A stretch of DNA of 58,572 nucleotides from Collimonas sp. OK412 (lineage in GTDB: Bacteria; Pseudomonadota; Gammaproteobacteria; Burkholderiales; Burkholderiaceae_D): NCBI RefSeq assembly GCF_900112135.1, contig NZ_FOLC01000027.1, positions 1-58,572 on the forward strand, read 5' to 3'. Numbering within the stretch: position 1 is the first letter of the stretch; every line of letters begins with the position of its first letter. The notes beneath the pieces are model-generated. The model did not search any database. It was not told the DNA's origin and worked only from the letters and a program-made list of their open reading frames with translations. Of this stretch, positions 24,586-33,194 are shown in pieces. Made by a program: the position numbers and the translations under genes.

Positions 24586-25746
24586 TTAAGCAACCGCTTT
24601 CAGTTTGTTGAAATCGGTGTTGCTGGCCGGTGCGAAGCCGCCGTGCGCAGGTGCGTGGCCGGCGTAGAACTTACCGAAACGGTTGGCCAGGAAATCCGCC
24701 AGCGTGACTTGCTCTTGCCGCACAAAACCGCTTTGCGGCAGCACGCCCGTGACAACCAGGTCGACCATGGCGCAGATGCCGGCCGCGGTAGTCAGCTGGA
24801 TCGCCGACAGCAGCTGGCCGTTGACCTGCTGGCTATAGGTCTTTTGAGCATAGGTTTCCTGCTCAAGGCGGCCGTCGCGCATGCCGCTGACACTGACGAA
24901 GGTCAGCACCACGTCTTGCTTGGTGATCGGGATCGAGGTTTCCAGCACTTCCTTCAGGATCGGACGGCGTTCCAGCTTGCCCAGCTGCAGGTCGCGCACC
25001 AGGATCTTGATGATGTCGCGATGGCCGGGATAACGCACGGTCTTGTAATCCAGGTTCTGCACCCGGTCGCGCAGGCTTTCGCACAAGGTGCCGAGGCCGC
25101 CGGATGTGTTGAACGCTTCGTAGTCGACGCCGTCGAGCGAGAAGTGTTCCAGCTCTTCCAGCGGCGAGGTTTCGCGCAGCACGCCGTCGACAATCGCTTC
25201 GCAAGGATTGCAGTACTCGTTGATCAGGCCGTCGGTGCTCCAGGTCAGGTTGTACTTGAGCGCGTTGCTCGGGAAGGTCGGCAGCGCGCCGACGCGCATC
25301 TTGACGTCATGCAGCTGTTCGAAGCGGCTCGCGACGTCGTTCGCCACGATCGAAATGAAGCCGGGCGCCAGGCCGCATTGCGGCACGAAGGCGGTGCTGG
25401 AATCGAGCGCCAGCGATTTGACGAAGCGGGTGCTTTCGACATCTTCGGTCAGGTCGAAATAGTGCGAGTGCGCTGCCTTGGCGGCGGCGGCAATGACCGG
25501 CGTCAGGAAATAAGGGCAGGCCGACAGCGTCACGTCGTGGCCGCTGATCAGCTTGGTCACGGTGGGCGCGTGCGAGATGTCCGCCAGGATCGTGGTGACA
25601 TTGGGAAAACCTGCCTGCTTCACGTATTCCAGCCGTTGCGGATCGCGGTCGGCCACGGTCAGTACATAATCGCCGGTATGGGACAGCAGGTTGAGGATGG
25701 CGTCGCCGATTTTGCCGGCGCCCAGAAGGATCAGTTTGGTAGTCAT
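24586..25746 (-). CDS. Saccharopine dehydrogenase family oxidoreductase
   Basis: A 386-residue NAD(P)-dependent protein. The Rossmann start TKLILLGAGKIGDAILNLL (GxGxxG) is followed by adenine-ribose binding LTVADRD, SHYFDLTEDVE, and the family PQCGLAPGFISIVAN. The second domain carries the substrate site (WSTDGLINEYCNPC, VRYPGHRDIIKIL). Members act on lysine or related polyamine/amino acid metabolism. It is divergent from an Lrp/AsnC regulator, supporting an amino acid role. The precise substrate is not identifiable. Confidence 0.8.
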   Translation of the reverse strand: MTTKLILLGAGKIGDAILNLLSHTGDYVLTVADRDPQRLEYVKQAGFPNVTTILADISHAPTVTKLISGHDVTLSACPYFLTPVIAAAAKAAHSHYFDLTEDVESTRFVKSLALDSSTAFVPQCGLAPGFISIVANDVASRFEQLHDVKMRVGALPTFPSNALKYNLTWSTDGLINEYCNPCEAIVDGVLRETSPLEELEHFSLDGVDYEAFNTSGGLGTLCESLRDRVQNLDYKTVRYPGHRDIIKILVRDLQLGKLERRPILKEVLETSIPITKQDVVLTFVSVSGMRDGRLEQETYAQKTYSQQVNGQLLSAIQLTTAAGICAMVDLVVTGVLPQSGFVRQEQVTLADFLANRFGKFYAGHAPAHGGFAPASNTDFNKLKAVA

Positions 25747-25840
25747 GTCGTCACTCGCTTGTCGTTTTAGTCAATGTTGCTGCTGCAACCATTGTAAATT
25801 CGAGTGAAGTCAGATAATAGAGTGTAAATAGTCGTCGAAA

Positions 25841-25857
25841 TGTATAATAACGATACA
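25841..25857. promoter_or_regulatory. Candidate Lrp/AsnC operator
   Basis: TGTAT-AATAACG-ATACA is a perfect 5-bp inverted repeat with a 7-base spacer in the AT-rich gap between the divergent dehydrogenase and Lrp/AsnC genes. It overlaps a TATAAT hexamer (25842-25847) that could be the -10 box of the regulator gene, so binding would be autoregulatory. Confidence 0.45.
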
Positions 25858-25888
25858 CATTGACGAATATTGAAGATGGATTGTAGCG

Positions 25889-26335
25889 ATGAGAGATAAA
25901 CTGGATGAAGTCGACCACAAAATCCTGGCACTGCTGATGGACGATGCGCGCCTGTCCATGGCCACCGTCGCCAAGCGTGTCGGGATTGCCAGGACCACCG
26001 CCATAGCGCGGCTGGCGGCGATGGAAAAGAAGGGCGTGATCGCCGGCTACGGCGTACGTCTCGACCTCGGGCTTTACCAGCCCGCAGTGCGTGCTTACGT
26101 CGGCATCTCGATTGACTCCCGCAATGCACCATTACTGGTCCAGCAGCTGCAGCAGATGTCGCAGGTGGAAACCCTGTGCGCGGTGAGCGGCGTGATCGAC
26201 TACATGCTGACCTTGCGCTGCCAATCCACCGATGAGCTGGACCGCTTGCTGGACCAGATCGGTGCAATGGAGGGGGTGCGCCATACTTCGACCTCGATCA
26301 TCCTCAGCAAGCGCATCGATCGCGGTCCGATTTAG
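25889..26335 (+). CDS. Lrp/AsnC-family transcriptional regulator
   Basis: A 148-residue protein of standard length: N-terminal HTH (LDEVDHKILALLMDDARLSM, VAKRVGIARTTAIARLAAME) and C-terminal RAM ligand domain (AYVGISIDSR, VETLCAVSGVIDYMLTLRC, GVRHTSTSIILSKRI). These regulators form octamers that respond to amino acids. The divergent saccharopine-dehydrogenase-like gene is the expected target and its substrate or product the expected effector. Confidence 0.9.
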   Translation: MRDKLDEVDHKILALLMDDARLSMATVAKRVGIARTTAIARLAAMEKKGVIAGYGVRLDLGLYQPAVRAYVGISIDSRNAPLLVQQLQQMSQVETLCAVSGVIDYMLTLRCQSTDELDRLLDQIGAMEGVRHTSTSIILSKRIDRGPI

Positions 26336-26471
26336 GGCAGAGGAGCACTATTGCAGTGCAGCAGATATGTGTTTTATCTATAACAGTTATACGAATAATA
26401 AAGCAGACATCGATGCTGCGCCGCCATATAGTTACACCTGTCTCCTCCAACACCTCCTAAGGTTTGGATTC

Positions 26472-26507
26472 AACCCGCTACCGCAAGGTCAGGCGGGTTT
26501 TTTTTTG
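26472..26507 (+). terminator. Intrinsic terminator
   Basis: AACCCGC (26472-26478) pairs with GCGGGTT (26493-26499), followed by a run of Ts to about 26506. It is 136 bases after the Lrp/AsnC stop and close to the end of the convergent NmrA-like gene. No gene is evident in the intervening AT-rich stretch. Confidence 0.7.
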
Positions 26508-26522
26508 CCCGGGAAAAACTTG

Positions 26523-27380
26523 CTATCCGTTGGCCGCCAGCAAATCCTTTAAAACCGTCTTGAGCGTCACCGCCCCTTTGCGCGCCGGCCCGGCGAATGC
26601 GATCCAGCCCTGATTGAAACCGTCGAGCATCTGCATGCGCGGCGCATGGTTGCCTGGACCTTGAGCAGCAAAGACGGCGGGCCATTCATCCCGCGCCACG
26701 GCCTCCATATGCACCGGCTTGCCGAGCAGCTCGGAAAAAGTCGCCGCGATCTGGTTCGGCGTTATCCGCTGCGGACCCTCCAGCTCGACCACACGCTTGC
26801 CCTGCCACTGTTCGAGCAGCAATTCGGCGGCGACCTGTCCGACATCGGCCGTGGCGACCATCGGCACCGGTTTGTCCAGCGGCTGCAGGAAACTCGGGAT
26901 CACGCCGGTGCTCCGCGCGGGGGCGATGTCCCACAAGGCGTTTTCCATGAACCAGGCCGGGCGCAGGAACGCCAGCGGCAGATCCAGGCGGCCCAGCTCT
27001 TGTTCCATGATCTGCAGCTGGGTGAGCAGGTTCTCTGGTTCAGCTTGCGCGCCTATGGTCGACAGGCAGACCACTTTGGCGGGCCGGGCCGCCGCTAGCG
27101 CCTGGTGCAGCGCGGCGACGATGCGCCGCGTTTCCTGGAATCCGGGAGACGGCGCGAAAATCGGAGGGAGCAGGATAAACACCCCTTCGACTCCGGTAAA
27201 CGCCGCTTGCAACGCTGCCGCATCATTCATTTCCGCCAGCGTCACCTGGCACCCTTGCGCTGCCCACGCCTCACCCTTGCCGGCGTTGCGCATCACGGCG
27301 CGCACGGGTTGCCCCGCGGCCAATAAAGAACGTGCCACCGCGCCGCCGACCTGGCCGCTGATTCCTGTGATTGCATACAT
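26523..27380 (-). CDS. NmrA-like NAD(P)H-binding protein
   Basis: A 285-residue protein. The ATG at 27380 has AGGAG upstream, and the sequence begins MYAITGISGQVGGAVARSLL, an atypical short-chain dehydrogenase Rossmann motif (TGxxGxxG). AVMRNAGKGEAW, KVVCLSTIGAQ and LAFLRPAWFMEN follow the QOR2/NmrA pattern, which lacks the YxxxK catalytic pair. It may be a quinone oxidoreductase or a redox-sensing protein. It is divergent from a LysR gene, the likely regulator. Confidence 0.82.
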   Translation of the reverse strand: MYAITGISGQVGGAVARSLLAAGQPVRAVMRNAGKGEAWAAQGCQVTLAEMNDAAALQAAFTGVEGVFILLPPIFAPSPGFQETRRIVAALHQALAAARPAKVVCLSTIGAQAEPENLLTQLQIMEQELGRLDLPLAFLRPAWFMENALWDIAPARSTGVIPSFLQPLDKPVPMVATADVGQVAAELLLEQWQGKRVVELEGPQRITPNQIAATFSELLGKPVHMEAVARDEWPAVFAAQGPGNHAPRMQMLDGFNQGWIAFAGPARKGAVTLKTVLKDLLAANG

Positions 27381-27491
27381 CTGGTTGCTCCTGTTGAAGG
27401 CGACTTTTGTCGCGTTGGCGAGAAGTATGCGGCGCTGGCTGCAATTCTCCGATAGCATGAGTGTCATTGAATAAGTGACGAGGAATCATCA

Positions 27492-28427
27492 ATGAGTTTC
27501 GATGGGCGTCTGGCCAACGGCATGGCAGTGTTGTCGGCGGTGGTGGACGGCGGCAGCTTCGTGCAGGCCGCCGAGACGCTGGACATGACTCCGTCCGGCG
27601 TCAGCCGAGCGATTGCCCGGCTCGAAAAGCGTCTCGGCATCCGCCTGTTCGACCGCACCACGCGTTCGGTCACGCTCACCGATGAAGGGCGCCGCCTGTA
27701 CCAGGAGATCGCGCCCTTGCTGGCCAGCCTGGAGCAGGCCGCCGACGGCGCGGCCGCCAGCGCGAAAGCGGTGCGCGGGCGTTTGCGCGTAAATATCGAC
27801 CCGTATTTTTCCCGCCTCGTCCTCGGGCCTGCGCTCGACCGTTTCATGGAGGGTTACCCGGAGTTGCGGCTGGAGCTGTTCACCAGCAACCAGCTCGGCG
27901 ACCTGGTGGCCGACGGCGTCGACCTGGCGCTGCGTTTCGGCTATCCGGCATCGTCGTCGCTGGTCGCCAGGAAACTGCTGGAGACGCGGGTCCTGACGGT
28001 GGCGGCGCCAGCCTACCTGGAGCGTTACGGCCGGCCGCGAACACCCGCCGAGCTGGAAGGCGGCAAGCACATCTGCATCGAATTCCGCGACTCCATCTCG
28101 GGCAGGCCGTTTCCCTGGGAATTCCATCGCGGCGCCGAGCGCGTCACGATTGCCACCAACGGCCGGCTGATTCTCAACGACGCCGGTACGCTGTATAGCG
28201 TGTGCGAGGCCGGGCATGCGATTGCCCAGGTGTTTGAACTCGGGGTCGAGCAAGCCTTGCAATCAGGGCGGCTGGTCGAACTGTTTCCGGATTGGCCTGA
28301 CGAGACGTTTCCCCTCTATGCCCTGTATCCGTCGCGCCACCTGGCGCCTGCCAAGGTGACGGCTTTCCTGGAATTTGTGACTGGTTTGTGTGCGGTCGGA
28401 GCCGGCGCCGGACCGGGTAAAAAATGA
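27492..28427 (+). CDS. LysR-family transcriptional regulator
   Basis: A 311-residue protein: HTH in LANGMAVLSAVVDGGSFVQA and TPSGVSRAIARLEKRLGIRL, FDRTTRSVTLTDEG, then the effector domain from about residue 92 (RLRVNIDPYFSRLVLGPALD, VDLALRFGYP). It belongs to the CrgA-like group by eye. GAGGAATC lies before the start. Its divergent position makes the NmrA-like gene the expected target. Confidence 0.9.
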   Translation: MSFDGRLANGMAVLSAVVDGGSFVQAAETLDMTPSGVSRAIARLEKRLGIRLFDRTTRSVTLTDEGRRLYQEIAPLLASLEQAADGAAASAKAVRGRLRVNIDPYFSRLVLGPALDRFMEGYPELRLELFTSNQLGDLVADGVDLALRFGYPASSSLVARKLLETRVLTVAAPAYLERYGRPRTPAELEGGKHICIEFRDSISGRPFPWEFHRGAERVTIATNGRLILNDAGTLYSVCEAGHAIAQVFELGVEQALQSGRLVELFPDWPDETFPLYALYPSRHLAPAKVTAFLEFVTGLCAVGAGAGPGKK

Positions 28428-28486
28428 GCGCAATTTTATGGCTGCATTTTCCCGGCTTGGACTAATATGCAGCCAGGAGGTGACAA

Positions 28487-28954
28487 ATGAATATAAATAA
28501 TTCTACGGATCGGATTGAAAGAGAAATTGTGCTCAAGGCCGCGCGTTCGCGGGTCTGGCGCGCGTTATCGCACGCCGAGGAATTCGGCGGCTGGTTCGGC
28601 GTGGCGCTGAAGGGAAAAACTTTCGCCGCCGGCCAGGCCGTGCAGGGGCAGATCACTTATCCAGGCTACGAACACCTGGCCTGGAACGTGGTGATCGATC
28701 GCGTGGAGCCGGAAGGCTTGCTGTCTTTCCGCTGGCATCCCTATGCGGTTGACGCTGCCGTCGACTATTCGCAGGAACCGACCACGCTGGTGGTGTTCGA
28801 GCTGATTGCTGTCGAGGAGGGCACTTTGCTGCGCGTGGTCGAATCGGGGTTCGACAATATCCCGGCTGCGCGGCGCCAGGAAGCGTTCAGCATGAACAGC
28901 GGCGGTTGGGACGCGCAGATGAAGAATATCGAAAAGCATGTTGCGGCATCCTAG
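28487..28954 (+). CDS. SRPBCC/AHSA1-domain protein
   Basis: A 155-residue protein with the START/AHSA1 fold: RIEREIVLKAARSRVWRALS, EEFGGWFGVAL, VIDRVEPEGLLSFRWHP, TLVVFELIAVEEGTLLRVVE and a final helix GGWDAQMKNIEKHV. A strong GGAGGTG site precedes the ATG. Such proteins often sit beside ArsR-type regulators and help sense or modify hydrophobic ligands. It precedes the arsenic operon by 97 bases, but may be unrelated to arsenic. Confidence 0.85.
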   Translation: MNINNSTDRIEREIVLKAARSRVWRALSHAEEFGGWFGVALKGKTFAAGQAVQGQITYPGYEHLAWNVVIDRVEPEGLLSFRWHPYAVDAAVDYSQEPTTLVVFELIAVEEGTLLRVVESGFDNIPAARRQEAFSMNSGGWDAQMKNIEKHVAAS

Positions 28955-29029
28955 TTCGGATGGAGGCAGGCAGACGGGCAGGGGGCCGTCTGCTTGCGTT
29001 ATGGGAGCAGAAAATCCTTGATTTATTCA

Positions 29030-29053
29030 ATATTTCAACTATCATTGAAATAT
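29030..29053. promoter_or_regulatory. Candidate ArsR operator overlapping the arsR start codon
   Basis: ATATTTCAA (29030-29038), CTATCA, TTGAAATAT (29045-29053) is a perfect 9-bp inverted repeat. Its right arm contains the first two bases of the arsR ATG (29052). This size and spacing fit a homodimeric ArsR site, so arsenite-controlled autorepression of the whole operon is likely. Confidence 0.65.
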
Positions 29054-29393
29054 GAAAACAAAATCAGTCGTCGCCGCCCTTGCGGCGCTTGCCCAAGATT
29101 CTCGCCTGGCGATCTTCCGCGCCTTGGTACAGGCCGGGCCCGAAGGGCTGCCCGCCGGAAAAATCGGGGAAATCACAGGCATCTCGCCATCCTCCGTGTC
29201 GTTCCATATGAAGGAACTGTTCCATGCCGACATGGTGGCGTCGCGCAACGAAGGGCGGTTCGTGATCTATTCCGCCGACTTCGCCACCATGAATCAATTG
29301 CTGGCATTTCTCACCGAAAATTGTTGCGGCGGGAATCCCTGCATGACCACCTGCAGTCCCGCATGCAACGTCGCCGAGGACGCTTCGCCATGA
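29052..29393 (+). CDS. arsR: ArsR-family arsenite-responsive repressor
   Basis: A 113-residue winged-helix repressor: ALAQDSRLAIFRALVQAGPE, GEITGISPSSVSFHMKEL, VASRNEGRFVIYS. The classical ELCVC metal site in helix 3 is absent. Instead the C-terminus is Cys-rich (Cys91, 92, 97, 101, 105 in ENCCGGNPCMTTCSPAC), the type that binds As(III) through C-terminal thiols. There is no Shine-Dalgarno sequence and the start overlaps an operator-like palindrome, so the mRNA may be leaderless. It is the first gene of arsR-acr3-arsC-arsH. Confidence 0.92.
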   Translation: MKTKSVVAALAALAQDSRLAIFRALVQAGPEGLPAGKIGEITGISPSSVSFHMKELFHADMVASRNEGRFVIYSADFATMNQLLAFLTENCCGGNPCMTTCSPACNVAEDASP

Positions 29394-29416
29394 CGGTTTT
29401 TATCTGAGAGTCGCCG

Positions 29417-30484
29417 ATGTCAGTCCAATGCGAAGTTATCGGCAAACGCGCCGCGTCCGGATCCATGAATTTTTTTGAGCGTTACCTGACTGTCTGGGTG
29501 GCGTTATGCATCGTTGCCGGCATTTTGCTCGGGCAGCTTTTCCCTGCCGGGGTGCAAGCGATAGGTGCGCTCGAAATCGCCAAGGTGAACTTGCCGGTCG
29601 GTCTCCTGATCTGGGTGATGATCATCCCGATGCTGCTGAAGATCGACTTCTCTGCCTGGAACCAGGTCAAGGGGCATGTACGCGGCATCGGCGTGACCTT
29701 GTTCATCAACTGGGCGGTCAAGCCGTTCTCGATGGCCTTGCTTGCCTGGGTGTTTATCCGCCACTGGTTCGCGCCGTACCTGCCTGCCGGACAGCTGGAT
29801 TCCTACGTGGCCGGGCTGATCCTGCTGGCGGCGGCGCCGTGCACGGCCATGGTGTTCGTGTGGAGCCGCCTCACCGGCGGCGATCCGTACTTCACGCTGT
29901 CGCAGGTGGCGCTGAACGATCTGATCATGGTGTTCGCATTTGCGCCGCTGGTCGCTCTCCTGCTGGGCGTTTCTAGCATCGCCGTACCGTGGGCGACGCT
30001 GCTGGCTTCAGTGGTTTTATATATCGTCGTTCCAGTGATCATCGCGCAAATCTGGCGCAAATCCCTGTTGCGCCGCGGCCAGGCCAGCTTCGACCAGCTG
30101 ATGGAACGCATCCAGCCATGGTCGGTTTCGGCGCTGTTGCTGACCCTGGTGCTGCTGTTTGCATTCCAGGGCAATGCGATCATCGAGCAGCCGCTGGTCA
30201 TCGCATTGCTGGCGATTCCTATCCTGATACAGGTTTTTTTCAATTCCGCGCTGGCCTATTGGCTCAACAAGATCGTCGGCGAGAAGCATTCCATCGCTTG
30301 TCCCTCTGCGCTGATCGGCGCGTCGAATTTCTTCGAGCTGGCCGTGGCGGCGGCGATCAGCCTGTTTGGCTTCAAATCCGGCGCCGCGCTTGCCACCGTG
30401 GTCGGAGTACTGATCGAAGTGCCTGTCATGCTGCTGATTGTCGGCATCGTGAACCGCACCCAAGGCTGGTACGAAGGCCGCTGA
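29417..30484 (+). CDS. acr3: Arsenite efflux transporter Acr3
   Basis: A 355-residue, ten-helix permease of the ACR3/bile-acid transporter fold that expels arsenite across the inner membrane. Diagnostic stretches are the helix-4 Cys in AAAPCTAMVFVWSRLTGGD, NDLIMVFAFAP and IGASNFFELAVAAAISLFG. The start at 29417 lies 23 bases after arsR; a second in-frame ATG at 29465 (MNFFERY) corresponds to the usual family start, so the first 16 residues may not be made. It is transcribed with arsC and arsH. Confidence 0.92.
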   Translation: MSVQCEVIGKRAASGSMNFFERYLTVWVALCIVAGILLGQLFPAGVQAIGALEIAKVNLPVGLLIWVMIIPMLLKIDFSAWNQVKGHVRGIGVTLFINWAVKPFSMALLAWVFIRHWFAPYLPAGQLDSYVAGLILLAAAPCTAMVFVWSRLTGGDPYFTLSQVALNDLIMVFAFAPLVALLLGVSSIAVPWATLLASVVLYIVVPVIIAQIWRKSLLRRGQASFDQLMERIQPWSVSALLLTLVLLFAFQGNAIIEQPLVIALLAIPILIQVFFNSALAYWLNKIVGEKHSIACPSALIGASNFFELAVAAAISLFGFKSGAALATVVGVLIEVPVMLLIVGIVNRTQGWYEGR

Positions 30485-30529
30485 TCCACGACCGGCAGAC
30501 CGGCTGCCGGCTTTCAAGAAAGTCGAACC

Positions 30530-30961
30530 ATGCACATCACGATTTACCACAACCCCGAATGCGGCACGTCTCGCAACACGCTGGCGTTGATACGCAATAC
30601 CGGTGTCGAGCCTGAAGTGATCGAATACCTGAAGCAGCCGCCGTCGCTGGAAACACTGGCCAAGCTGATTGCAGATGCAGGCTTGACGGTGCGAGCGGCG
30701 ATCCGGCAAAAGGGGACGCCTTATGCAGAGCTAGGCCTAGACGCGCCAGGCCTGACAGACGCGCATTTGCTGGACGCCATGCTGGCGCATCCGATCCTGA
30801 TCAACCGGCCATTTGTGGTTACGCCAAACGGCACTCGCCTGTGCCGCCCGTCCGAACTGGTGCTCGACATCTTGCCGTTGCCGCAAAAGGGACCGTTCAC
30901 CAAGGAAGACGGCGAAGTCGTCATTGATTCGGAGGGGCGCCGTGTCACAACATCTGATTAA
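30530..30961 (+). CDS. arsC: Glutaredoxin-dependent arsenate reductase
   Basis: A 143-residue ArsC of the E. coli plasmid R773 type. The catalytic Cys11 sits in [13 protein letters not shown]; Arg residues in IRQKG, INRPFVV and CRPSELV line the oxyanion pocket, and [12 protein letters not shown] is typical. It reduces arsenate to arsenite for export by Acr3, using glutathione and glutaredoxin. Only a weak GAAAG ribosome site precedes it. The 3' end overlaps arsH by 20 bases. Confidence 0.93.
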   Translation: MHITIYHNPECGTSRNTLALIRNTGVEPEVIEYLKQPPSLETLAKLIADAGLTVRAAIRQKGTPYAELGLDAPGLTDAHLLDAMLAHPILINRPFVVTPNGTRLCRPSELVLDILPLPQKGPFTKEDGEVVIDSEGRRVTTSD

Positions 30962-31664
30962 GCTGCCGAACGTTGACGCAGGACTCTTTCGTACGCCGCT
31001 TGCATCGGACTTTGAGGAGGTCGGGCGCTCATCGCACGCACCGCGTTTCCTGCTGCTATATGGTTCGCTGCGCGAGAGATCCTATAGCCGCTTGCTCACG
31101 CAGGAGGCTGCGCGCTTGCTGGAAGCGATGGGCGGCGAAGTTCACATATTCGATCCGCACGGATTGCCGTTGCCTGACGGCGAACCCGACAGCCATCCTA
31201 AAGTCCAGGAATTGCGAGAGTTGGCGCAATGGGCCGAAGGCATGGTCTGGACCTCGCCCGAGCGCCATGGCGCCATGACCGGCATCATGAAAGCGCAGAT
31301 CGACTGGATTCCCTTGTCCATCGGCGCGCTGCGGCCGACGCAGGGAAAAACGCTGGCGCTGATGGAAGTATCCGGCGGCTCGCAATCGTTCAACGCGGTC
31401 AACCAGATGCGCATACTGGGCCGCTGGATGCGGATGATCACTATTCCTAACCAGTCCTCGGTTGCCAAGGCGTTCCTGGAGTTCGACGACGAAGGCCGCA
31501 TGAAACCTTCGTCTTATTATGAACGCGTAGTCGACGTGATGGAAGAGCTGTTCAAGTTCACCTTGCTTACCCGCGATGTTTCTTCATTCCTGGGCGACCG
31601 CTACAGCGAGCGCAGGGAAAGCGCCGAAGAACTCGGCAAGCGTGTGAACCAGAAGCAGATTTGA
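30942..31664 (+). CDS. arsH: ArsH NADPH-dependent FMN reductase
   Basis: A 240-residue flavoprotein. [20 protein letters not shown] is the FMN phosphate loop; [20 protein letters not shown] and [20 protein letters not shown] are ArsH signatures. It oxidises trivalent organoarsenicals and reduces quinones or metal ions. I propose a GTG start at 30942, inside arsC, because GGAGGGG lies just upstream and the protein then begins at the usual place ([13 protein letters not shown]); other starts would be too long. The overlap implies translational coupling. Confidence 0.9.
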   Translation: MSQHLIKLPNVDAGLFRTPLASDFEEVGRSSHAPRFLLLYGSLRERSYSRLLTQEAARLLEAMGGEVHIFDPHGLPLPDGEPDSHPKVQELRELAQWAEGMVWTSPERHGAMTGIMKAQIDWIPLSIGALRPTQGKTLALMEVSGGSQSFNAVNQMRILGRWMRMITIPNQSSVAKAFLEFDDEGRMKPSSYYERVVDVMEELFKFTLLTRDVSSFLGDRYSERRESAEELGKRVNQKQI

Positions 31665-31677
31665 AAAGCGCCTGGCC

Positions 31678-31983
31678 TTACTTGAAGACCGGGCGGAAAA
31701 AGCTGCGTTCGTAGCTGAGGATGCAACGGGTTTCCTCGGCATACCTGAAGGCAGCCTGGCATTCCGCATCCTGCATCGACTTGGTCCTGTATTCCTCATA
31801 CAGCGCGAGCGAGGGAAACGTGAACATCGCGAGCGCCACGTTGCTGCTTCCCTCGGAGGGGAGGAAGTAGCCATGGTGTATCCCGCCGAATTTTTCTACC
31901 AGCGGAATCCAGATTTTCCCGTAGTGCTCGAACTCCTTGAGCTTGTATGGATCGATGATGTAACGCAGGTAGCAGGTAACCAT
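31678..31983 (-). CDS. NIPSNAP-family small protein
   Basis: A 101-residue alpha-beta barrel protein. The sequence VTCYLRYIIDPYKLKEFEHY, IHHGYFLPSEGSSNVALAMF and SLALYEEYRTKSMQDAECQA matches the NIPSNAP dimeric ferredoxin-like fold. AAGGA precedes the ATG at 31983; an upstream ATG at 32001 is less likely. It converges on arsH, with a 13-base gap. The biochemical function is unknown. Confidence 0.82.
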   Translation of the reverse strand: MVTCYLRYIIDPYKLKEFEHYGKIWIPLVEKFGGIHHGYFLPSEGSSNVALAMFTFPSLALYEEYRTKSMQDAECQAAFRYAEETRCILSYERSFFRPVFK

Positions 31984-32043
31984 GAGAGTCCTTGTCGGCA
32001 AATCGCAACTATAGCTGCTGTGCCGCCGGCTAACAACGGTTGC

Positions 32044-32976
32044 TTATATCAATTCCCACAGCCAGTTCCAGAATCCGGGCAAAGGGGCGGCTTGGGCGCC
32101 GTCCCGTATGCTTCTTGCCAGGGCGGCACGCTCCAGCGCGCCCTTGTCGTCGTAAAACGGCTTGGCTGCAGTCGGCAGCTGGACCGCACGCGCGCAATCC
32201 ATCAGTATCTGCAGGTATTCCGCCATGTGGTCGGCGGTGTAGCTGTTGATATCGTGAAAAGTCACCACCACCGGGATGCTGCCATCGACCTCCGGCAACT
32301 CGCCCGCGGCAATCCGTTCACGCACGCCGGTTAACAGGTGCAGCATGTTGGAGCGTCTTGTCGGGCTGGCCTTGAAGCCGTATATCTTGCCGTCGTTGGC
32401 GCTCAGGTCCGTCAGCAAGATATGCAAGCCGTGCTGTTGGTAAATTGCAAAAGTGCGCTTGTCATAGTTCCAGAACGGCGGGCGGACCAGCGTCGGCGCG
32501 CGGCCCTGGATGGATGCAATGTCGGCGACGCCGTCGTCCAGCGATTGCTCGAATACGGCGGGGTCAAGGAAACGATGGTTTGCGTGATGCGGCGTGGCGG
32601 TATGGAAGCCAAGCAAATGGCCTTCGTCGATTTCACGCCGCAATATGCTGCGCCCGAAATCCGTCTCGCCGGCGCCGGACGAACGGGTTTGCACAAAAAA
32701 GAGGGCTTTGATGCCGGGTTGCAGCGGATTGCGCGCAAGCGTGTCCAGTATGGACAGCGTCGGATTGTCGTTCCTTGGCCTGGCCGGGCCATCGTCGAAA
32801 GTCAACAGGAAGCGGATCGGCGGCTGGGATTTCAATCGCTCGGCAGTTTGGAGCGACATGGGAACCGGTTCAATGGCGCAACCTGCGGCGCCGATCGTCA
32901 CGGAAGCCACGACCAAACAGGAAATGATCTTTTTGACATGCTGCGCCGAGCTGGAAATTACGCTGCGCAATGGCAT
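32044..32976 (-). CDS. Polysaccharide deacetylase-like lipoprotein (CE4/NodB)
   Basis: A 310-residue protein with a lipobox ending IGAAGC (Cys33). The NodB domain shows RFLLTFDDGPA (the catalytic Asp and metal Asp at about residues 61-62), the HTATPHH metal His pair, PTLVRPPFW, HILLTDLSAND and VVVTFHD. It would remove N-acetyl groups from an envelope or exported polysaccharide in the periplasm. I preferred the ATG at 32976 over a GTG at 33000; neither has a good ribosome site. It is not near a glycan locus. Confidence 0.82.
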   Translation of the reverse strand: MPLRSVISSSAQHVKKIISCLVVASVTIGAAGCAIEPVPMSLQTAERLKSQPPIRFLLTFDDGPARPRNDNPTLSILDTLARNPLQPGIKALFFVQTRSSGAGETDFGRSILRREIDEGHLLGFHTATPHHANHRFLDPAVFEQSLDDGVADIASIQGRAPTLVRPPFWNYDKRTFAIYQQHGLHILLTDLSANDGKIYGFKASPTRRSNMLHLLTGVRERIAAGELPEVDGSIPVVVTFHDINSYTADHMAEYLQILMDCARAVQLPTAAKPFYDDKGALERAALARSIRDGAQAAPLPGFWNWLWELI

Positions 32977-33150
32977 GAATGAAACGGAAAACGAGGACAC
33001 GAGGCGGCGGATGGTAAGGTAATAGTTGATGTCAGAGTGTGATGCGGGGTCAATGATACGCCCTCGACCTGCGCCGCCAGCCAGCTGTTACAAACATCTA
33101 CAGTTACGGCGACCGCCTGGAACAGGCAGTACGCGCATCGAACCTTGCCT

Positions 33151-33190
33151 TGTGACTCTTCGTGAGTCTTTGTGATTCTTCGTGACTCTT
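33151..33190. repeat. Four tandem 10-bp repeats
   Basis: Four contiguous units with consensus YGTGAVTCTT (TGTGACTCTT, CGTGAGTCTT, TGTGATTCTT, CGTGACTCTT) end just after the azoreductase-like stop codon. They are intergenic, about one helical turn each, and of unknown function; a slippage microsatellite is the simplest explanation. Confidence 0.7.
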
Positions 33191-33194
33191 GCGC

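Noticed and set aside
22761-24593. 610-codon open frame antisense to the autotransporter
   Set aside because: High-GC codon bias opens the opposite strand; the plus-strand protein has clear triad, repeat and barrel features, and the antisense sequence is low-complexity.
26336-26471. Possible small RNA or tRNA-like remnant before the terminator
   Set aside because: AT-rich spacer with no cloverleaf or anticodon arm; the only structured part is the terminator hairpin.
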